Part shown: positions 60,655-64,000 of the stretch, in pieces
How positions within the stretch are numbered: position 1 is the stretch's first letter
Layout: each line of letters begins with the position of its first letter
Assembly (NCBI RefSeq): GCF_006210265.1
Contig: NZ_VCNC01000003.1
Span: 620,001 to 684,000 of the forward strand
DNA length: 64,000 nucleotides
Source of the DNA: Desulfovibrio sp. UCD-KL4C
Lineage (GTDB): Bacteria > Desulfobacterota > Desulfovibrionia > Desulfovibrionales > Desulfovibrionaceae
Reading direction: 5' to 3'
Translations under genes and position numbers: made by a program
The notes under the pieces: generated by a model
Told to the model about the DNA's origin: nothing
The model's database searches: none
What the model saw: the letters and a program-made list of their open reading frames with translations, nothing else

Positions 60655-61674
60655 ATGGAAAAGAAAAAATACCGGAAAATATCTACTCATATCTGGAACG
60701 ATGAACGCTTTCGCGAGTTATCAAACGACGCGAAGTTTATTTTTTTATTCATTTTAACTCACCCGACGACAACTTCACTCGGCGCATTGCGCGGCAATGT
60801 TCCCGGCTTGGCTTTTGAGCTTGGTATGGAGTTGGAAGCCTTCCAGAAAGCCTTTGAGGAAGTCTTAAATAAAGGGATGGCAGAATATGACCCGAAGGCT
60901 GGCTTTTTGTGGTTCCCTAATTTTCTAAAGCACAATGTACCAGAAAGCCCCAATGTCATTAAGGGGTGGGCGGCTGGCTTTAAAAATTTGCCAGAATGTG
61001 CCGCAAAAGAAGAACTTAAATATAATGCAAAGGCCCTTATCTGCTGTCTTTCGGAAGGCTTTCAGAAAGCCTTTGCGGAAGCCTTCGGGGAACCTTGCAC
61101 AAAGACTATCGCTAATCAGGGAGCAGGGAGCAGGGAGCAGGGAACAGGGAGAAAGGCAGAAGAGAACACGTCACCCGCTGGCGACGTTGGCGCGTCCGCT
61201 GATAAAGTCGATGGTCCCAAAATTCCTAATTGCCCTCATGAGGCGATTTCAGAAGCGTATAACCGGACTCTACCCATGTTGCCGCAAGTGAAAATGCTTA
61301 CGGACAGTCGCAAGAATACTCTGCGGGCGGCTTGGAAAGCAAATAAGGCGCGGCAATCGCTTGATTGGTGGGAGGCTTATTTTAAACTTGTCCTTCAATG
61401 CCCGTTTTTACTTGGGCAGAAGAACGATTTTAAAGCTGGTTTTGATTGGCTTTTGAAGCCGGGCAATATGGTCAAAGTGCTGGAAGGTAATTTCCGCGAA
61501 GAATCACAGCCGCCAGCAATTAACGGCGGGGCTAATCAAAGCCCATACGACGGGGTAAAGCCTAACACAGTGGCACAGGCTGGTTTGTTACAGCGTGATA
61601 AAGCGGCAAGGCAAATCTTAGCAAAGAGAGCAACAGAGCAGGGAGAAGACAATGGACCAACAATTAACGTGTAG
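60655..61674 (+). CDS. Phage replication initiator-like protein (winged helix, O-like)
   Basis: 339 aa. N-terminal 'KISTHIWNDERFRELSNDAKFIFLFILTHP' and 'TSLGALRGNVPGLAFELGM' form the winged-helix region of phage replication/DnaD-like proteins. A low-complexity hinge about residue 155-185 is encoded by a short GGGAGCA-type tandem repeat (61121-61156). The C-terminal helical domain ('ISEAYNRTLPMLPQVKMLT') resembles DnaD-type ssDNA-binding ends. Two copies of a Q-K-A-F-x-E segment are 73 codons apart. The phage origin may lie inside this gene, as in lambda O. Confidence 0.78.
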   Translation: MEKKKYRKISTHIWNDERFRELSNDAKFIFLFILTHPTTTSLGALRGNVPGLAFELGMELEAFQKAFEEVLNKGMAEYDPKAGFLWFPNFLKHNVPESPNVIKGWAAGFKNLPECAAKEELKYNAKALICCLSEGFQKAFAEAFGEPCTKTIANQGAGSREQGTGRKAEENTSPAGDVGASADKVDGPKIPNCPHEAISEAYNRTLPMLPQVKMLTDSRKNTLRAAWKANKARQSLDWWEAYFKLVLQCPFLLGQKNDFKAGFDWLLKPGNMVKVLEGNFREESQPPAINGGANQSPYDGVKPNTVAQAGLLQRDKAARQILAKRATEQGEDNGPTINV

Positions 61675-62062
61675 TGACACGGAAGCTCTTAAAATTATTA
61701 TTAACGAACTGAACGGCATGATTTTTCTTTATCCGCATTGCGGACAGTCTGATGCAACTGTGCAGGTTATTGCTCCGGCGTATCTGGAAGCTTGCGTAAA
61801 GGCGAAAATGAACAGGAAAGACTTTGCCGACGCTTGCAGTTATGCCCGTCAAAATTACACGGTTTTTCCAACTGTAGCGCATATCATCAAGGCTCACCGT
61901 GATTTGATGGCAGGGGCGCGGGTTCCGCATACAAAGCCGTCGTTGCCGCCAGTAATAACCGACGAAATGCGAGATCGTGGGGTGGCTAATTGTCGTAAGA
62001 TTTTGGACATGGTGAAAAACGTTAAACGGGTTCCAAAGTGTCGGACTTTTGCGACCCGGTAA
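61652..62062 (+). CDS. Replication-associated protein, possible helicase loader
   Basis: 136 aa, overlapping the replication gene by 23 bp. N-terminal helical 'EALKIIINELNGMIFLYP', then 'DFADACSYARQNYTVFPTVAHIIKAHRDL', a pattern like the small helical domain of phage helicase loaders (G39P type), and a basic C-terminus. The lambda O-P order supports a P-like function, but I see no ATPase motif, so this is tentative. Confidence 0.7.
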   Translation: MDQQLTCSDTEALKIIINELNGMIFLYPHCGQSDATVQVIAPAYLEACVKAKMNRKDFADACSYARQNYTVFPTVAHIIKAHRDLMAGARVPHTKPSLPPVITDEMRDRGVANCRKILDMVKNVKRVPKCRTFATR

Positions 62063-62139
62063 TGGAAGCCGTCGCAGAAGTATTTTGCAACGGTGGCGAT
62101 TTTGTAGATATGATTTTAGCCGCAAAGGAGGCGGCATGT

Positions 62140-62616
62140 ATGGGAATTAATAAAATTCAACTGGCAGACTTGATTAAACGAGTATTGATCGAAGCAGACC
62201 TTTACTCACCCGAAGCGGAAGAGCTTTTAATTTTAACTGTCGCGCAGGAAAGCCAAGGCGGAACATATCTTCGCCAGCTTGGAAATGGGCCAGCATTGGG
62301 AATCTTCCAAATGGAACCAGCAACTCACGACGACATATGGGAAAACTTCCTTGGCTACCGTGAGTCACTAGGTGAAAGAATCCTTGATGTTGCCGGAATG
62401 TTTAACGGGCCAGATTCAAAAGAGTTAGAATATAATTTTCGTTACGCAATCCTTATGGCCCGTATGCAATATTATCGCCGCCGTGAACCATTGCCCGCCG
62501 TCAATGACGTAAAGGGCCGCGCTGTATACTGGAAAATATATTACAACACGCCGTCAGGAGCCGGAACCGTATCCGAAGCTATTAGCAACTACGAACGTTA
62601 TTGCAGGGCTGTTTAA
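62140..62616 (+). CDS. Lytic-transglycosylase-like (SLT/lysozyme fold) protein
   Basis: About 158 aa from ATG 62140, preferred because AAAGGAGG sits nine bases upstream. The frame is open further up to GTG 62038, which overlaps the previous gene. 'LILTVAQESQGG' carries the catalytic-type Glu of SLT enzymes, followed by 'GPALGIFQMEPATHDDIWEN' (the G-x-x-Q-[MI] segment) and 'NYERYCRAV'. It may cleave peptidoglycan for DNA entry or lysis. Unusually it is encoded among replication and recombinase genes rather than with tail or lysis genes. No signal peptide. Confidence 0.8.
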   Translation: MGINKIQLADLIKRVLIEADLYSPEAEELLILTVAQESQGGTYLRQLGNGPALGIFQMEPATHDDIWENFLGYRESLGERILDVAGMFNGPDSKELEYNFRYAILMARMQYYRRREPLPAVNDVKGRAVYWKIYYNTPSGAGTVSEAISNYERYCRAV

Positions 62617-63243
62617 ATGCAAGGTTGCCGCCCACTAAGCCAAGAAGAAGTCCTGTTGGTTTTAAACCGTTTTGCAGGTCGCTATGCAGTACGAAATAAA
62701 TGCCTGTTTGTGCTTGGTGTGCTTGCTGGCTTCCGCATTACTGAAATGCTTTCCTTGCGTGTAAAAGATGTTGTTGCACACAAGCGCATACGTGGTTTTT
62801 TGCGTGTAGCGCGCCGAAACATGAAAGGGAAAAAGCAGAGTAGGGTAGTGTTTCTGGCAAGTGAAGCGCGGCTGGCAATATTTGATCAAGTAAAAGCTTT
62901 AGAGTGGCCCGGACAGGATGTTTATCTTTTTCGTGCACAAGGCGAAACGAATAAGCCTATTTCTTACACTCAAGCGCGGCGGGTGTTGCTTATGGCTTTT
63001 GACGAATGTGGAATTACGGATCAGGTCGGTACTCATAGCCTGAGAAAGACTTTCGCAAATGATCTTTTTGATTCCCTCCTTGAGCAAGTGGCTAACGGGG
63101 AACACGTTGACCCATTTATGGAAGTTTCCGCTGGGCTTGGGCATTGCGACCCAAAAAGTACAACTCATTACCTCTCGTTCCGGGATGGAAGCCGCAGGAC
63201 GGCAATTCAAAGCATGGGGGCAAGACTAAGTGGAGAATACTAA
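62617..63243 (+). CDS. Second, minimal tyrosine recombinase (catalytic domain only)
   Basis: 208 aa, starting directly after the previous stop. It has the full catalytic set: Arg in 'AGFRITEMLSLRV', Lys in 'RRNMKGKKQSRVV', 'THSLRKTFANDLF', 'AGLGHCDPKSTTHYLSF' with the Tyr nucleophile. The arm- and core-binding N-terminal domains of integrases are absent. It could resolve phage multimers, invert a segment or act with an accessory protein. Its 3' end overlaps a small HTH gene, giving a second recombinase-HTH pair in one prophage. Confidence 0.88.
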   Translation: MQGCRPLSQEEVLLVLNRFAGRYAVRNKCLFVLGVLAGFRITEMLSLRVKDVVAHKRIRGFLRVARRNMKGKKQSRVVFLASEARLAIFDQVKALEWPGQDVYLFRAQGETNKPISYTQARRVLLMAFDECGITDQVGTHSLRKTFANDLFDSLLEQVANGEHVDPFMEVSAGLGHCDPKSTTHYLSFRDGSRRTAIQSMGARLSGEY

Positions 63244-63433
63244 AACTCTTTCAGTAAAACAGGTTGCAGAAGAACTTGAAACCCGCCCGGAATGGGTCCG
63301 CCGGATGATTCGTTCCGGTGAAATTAAAGCCAGTAATATAAGTAAAGGGAAGCGGCCTATATACCGCATCCGTAAAGCTGTCCTAGATGCATTTATAGAA
63401 GCGAGAACTGTAATAGGTGTACAGGAGGACTAA
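63230..63433 (+). CDS. Small MerR/Xis-like HTH protein paired with the second recombinase
   Basis: 67 aa from GTG 63230, which overlaps the recombinase stop by 14 bp. 'LSVKQVAEELETRPEWVRRMIRSGEIKASNI' is a winged HTH of the excisionase/MerR type, followed by 'KRPIYRIRKAVLDAFIEAR'. Likely an accessory DNA-binding factor for the recombinase, or a regulator of late genes. Confidence 0.82.
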   Translation: MENTKTLSVKQVAEELETRPEWVRRMIRSGEIKASNISKGKRPIYRIRKAVLDAFIEARTVIGVQED

Positions 63434-63436
63434 AAA

Positions 63437-63631
63437 ATGTCTTTAGCATGTAAAAAATGCGGTTCAGATACGACTGTACAACGTACAAGTGAAGATAAAA
63501 ATACAACTATTCGTATTCGTAAATGCAAGCATTGCGGAAAGGTTCAAGCGTCACTTGAAATATATGTTGACGATATGAAAAACGGTTTTGAGTATCTTGC
63601 TGATAAAGTACAGGGAGAAAAAACAGCATAA
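63437..63631 (+). CDS. Small zinc-ribbon protein
   Basis: 64 aa with AGGAGG seven bases before the ATG. 'ACKKCGSDTTVQRTSEDK' and 'IRKCKHCGKVQASLE' form a C-x2-C...C-x2-C ribbon similar to the Ogr/Delta or transcription-factor type, with an acidic tail. Being the last gene before a terminator and the start of the lysis/late region, a late-transcription activator is a reasonable but unproven guess. Confidence 0.78.
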   Translation: MSLACKKCGSDTTVQRTSEDKNTTIRIRKCKHCGKVQASLEIYVDDMKNGFEYLADKVQGEKTA

Positions 63632-63692
63632 AATCTCATATAAATCATATTTGACCAAATCTACATTATATTAAAATTAATAATATAGTAAT

Positions 63693-63728
63693 AAGGCTTG
63701 TATCTAGAAAGGTACAAGCCTTTTTTTG
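63693..63728 (+). terminator. Rho-independent terminator ending the rightward early operon
   Basis: Stem AAGGCTTGTA/TACAAGCCTT (63693-63702 and 63713-63722) followed by a seven-T run, between the zinc-ribbon gene and the holin-like gene. Confidence 0.9.
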
Positions 63729-63756
63729 TAACTTTAACATTGTGGAAGGTTAGAAA

Positions 63757-64000
63757 ATGGAAGAAAGCAAATCATTTTTGCAATCAAAAACAATATGGGG
63801 AACTTTTGTTACAGTTCTCAGTACTGTTCTTGCATTGTCTGGACATGCTCTTGATGCTGATACGCAAAGCTCATTAATTGATCTTTGTGTATCCATAGGG
63901 GCTGTTATTGGAACAGGTCTAACAATTTACGGCAGAGTAACTGCAAAAGCATCATTAAAGGGCAGTTCTAAAAGCGTAAATAGTCTTTTACTACTATTCG
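63757..64000 (+). CDS. Holin-like small membrane protein (3' end outside window)
   Basis: ATG 63757 with GGAAGG about ten bases upstream. Open to the window end (81 codons visible). 'LQSKTIWGTFVTVLSTVLAL', an acidic 'LDADTQSSLIDL', a second helix 'CVSIGAVIGTGLTIYGRVTA' and a Ser/Lys-rich tail: the two-helix layout with 'SKTIWG' and 'IYGRVTA' is that of phage holins found next to endolysin genes. It probably opens the lysis or late module. Confidence 0.75.
   Translation, partial: MEESKSFLQSKTIWGTFVTVLSTVLALSGHALDADTQSSLIDLCVSIGAVIGTGLTIYGRVTAKASLKGSSKSVNSLLLLF

Noticed and set aside
61121-61156. GGGAGCA tandem repeats as a CRISPR or regulatory array
   Set aside because: Unit is only 7 bp, without spacers, inside a coding frame that reads as a hydrophilic hinge.

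Overview
The window looks like a chromosomal stretch of a marine, moderately AT-rich sulfate reducer of the Desulfovibrio/Maridesulfovibrio type. This is an inference from gene content: the speA / carboxynorspermidine dehydrogenase / carboxynorspermidine decarboxylase / speB polyamine cluster, a DcrH-like chemoreceptor with a hemerythrin domain, an hpn (hopanoid side-chain) cluster and an orphan vgrG island. About 51 kb is host chromosome and the last 12.7 kb is the early half of an integrated temperate phage.

Layout, left to right. 1-5.1 kb: vgrG island (tail of an unknown gene, VgrG, MORN-repeat protein, DUF4280 PAAR-like protein, SPOR protein, and a convergent zinc-finger protein of unknown function), then about 0.75 kb of decayed sequence. 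5.9-12.7 kb: a FAD/NAD disulfide oxidoreductase and the four-gene polyamine operon, with a near-consensus promoter in front of speA. 12.8-17.4 kb: TPR lipoprotein, PilZ protein and a SWIM-SNF2 helicase. 17.7-22.1 kb: peptide-binding lipoprotein, a bifunctional RelA/SpoT protein and an isochorismatase-type hydrolase. 22.3-27.2 kb: TetR repressor plus RND efflux adaptor and pump, with a tandem palindromic operator in front. 27.3-36.0 kb: ispH, then an hpn cluster (HpnO-like aminotransferase, HpnN-like RND exporter, HpnH, HpnG) that also holds an orphan PhnD-type binding protein and a TPR lipoprotein. 36.2-39.1 kb: an hsp20-Lon-like protease operon. 39.4-42.0 kb: polar amino-acid ABC importer whose permease carries a TPR-like N-terminal extension. 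42.2-45.5 kb: two FUSC proteins and an AI-2E family protein. 45.5-51.1 kb: the hemerythrin chemoreceptor, bracketed by two near-identical terminators, and a gtr-type glucosylation operon.

51.27 kb to the end: a prophage. Its left attachment site is the 3' half of a tRNA-Pro(CGG) gene, left without its 5' half. An integrase and HTH gene close a leftward early operon. A LexA/CI-like repressor is divergent from a Cro-like gene. A rightward operon carries CII-like, replication and small zinc-ribbon genes, a lytic-transglycosylase-like protein, and a second, minimal tyrosine recombinase with its own HTH partner; a holin-like gene is cut by the window end. The regulatory circuit can be read from the DNA: four copies of TGCGAWWTCGCA lie in two pairs, each pair with exactly 31 bp between its two sites, and one site of each pair abuts the -10 of an early promoter. 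Both cI and cro appear to be leaderless.

The best candidates for undescribed biology are: the two genes co-directional with and downstream of the prophage repressor (rex-like position); the 14-bp inverted repeat that would sequester the ribosome binding site of a small Cys-rich phage gene; the orphan binding protein and lipoprotein inside the hopanoid cluster; and the zinc-finger protein beside the vgrG island.
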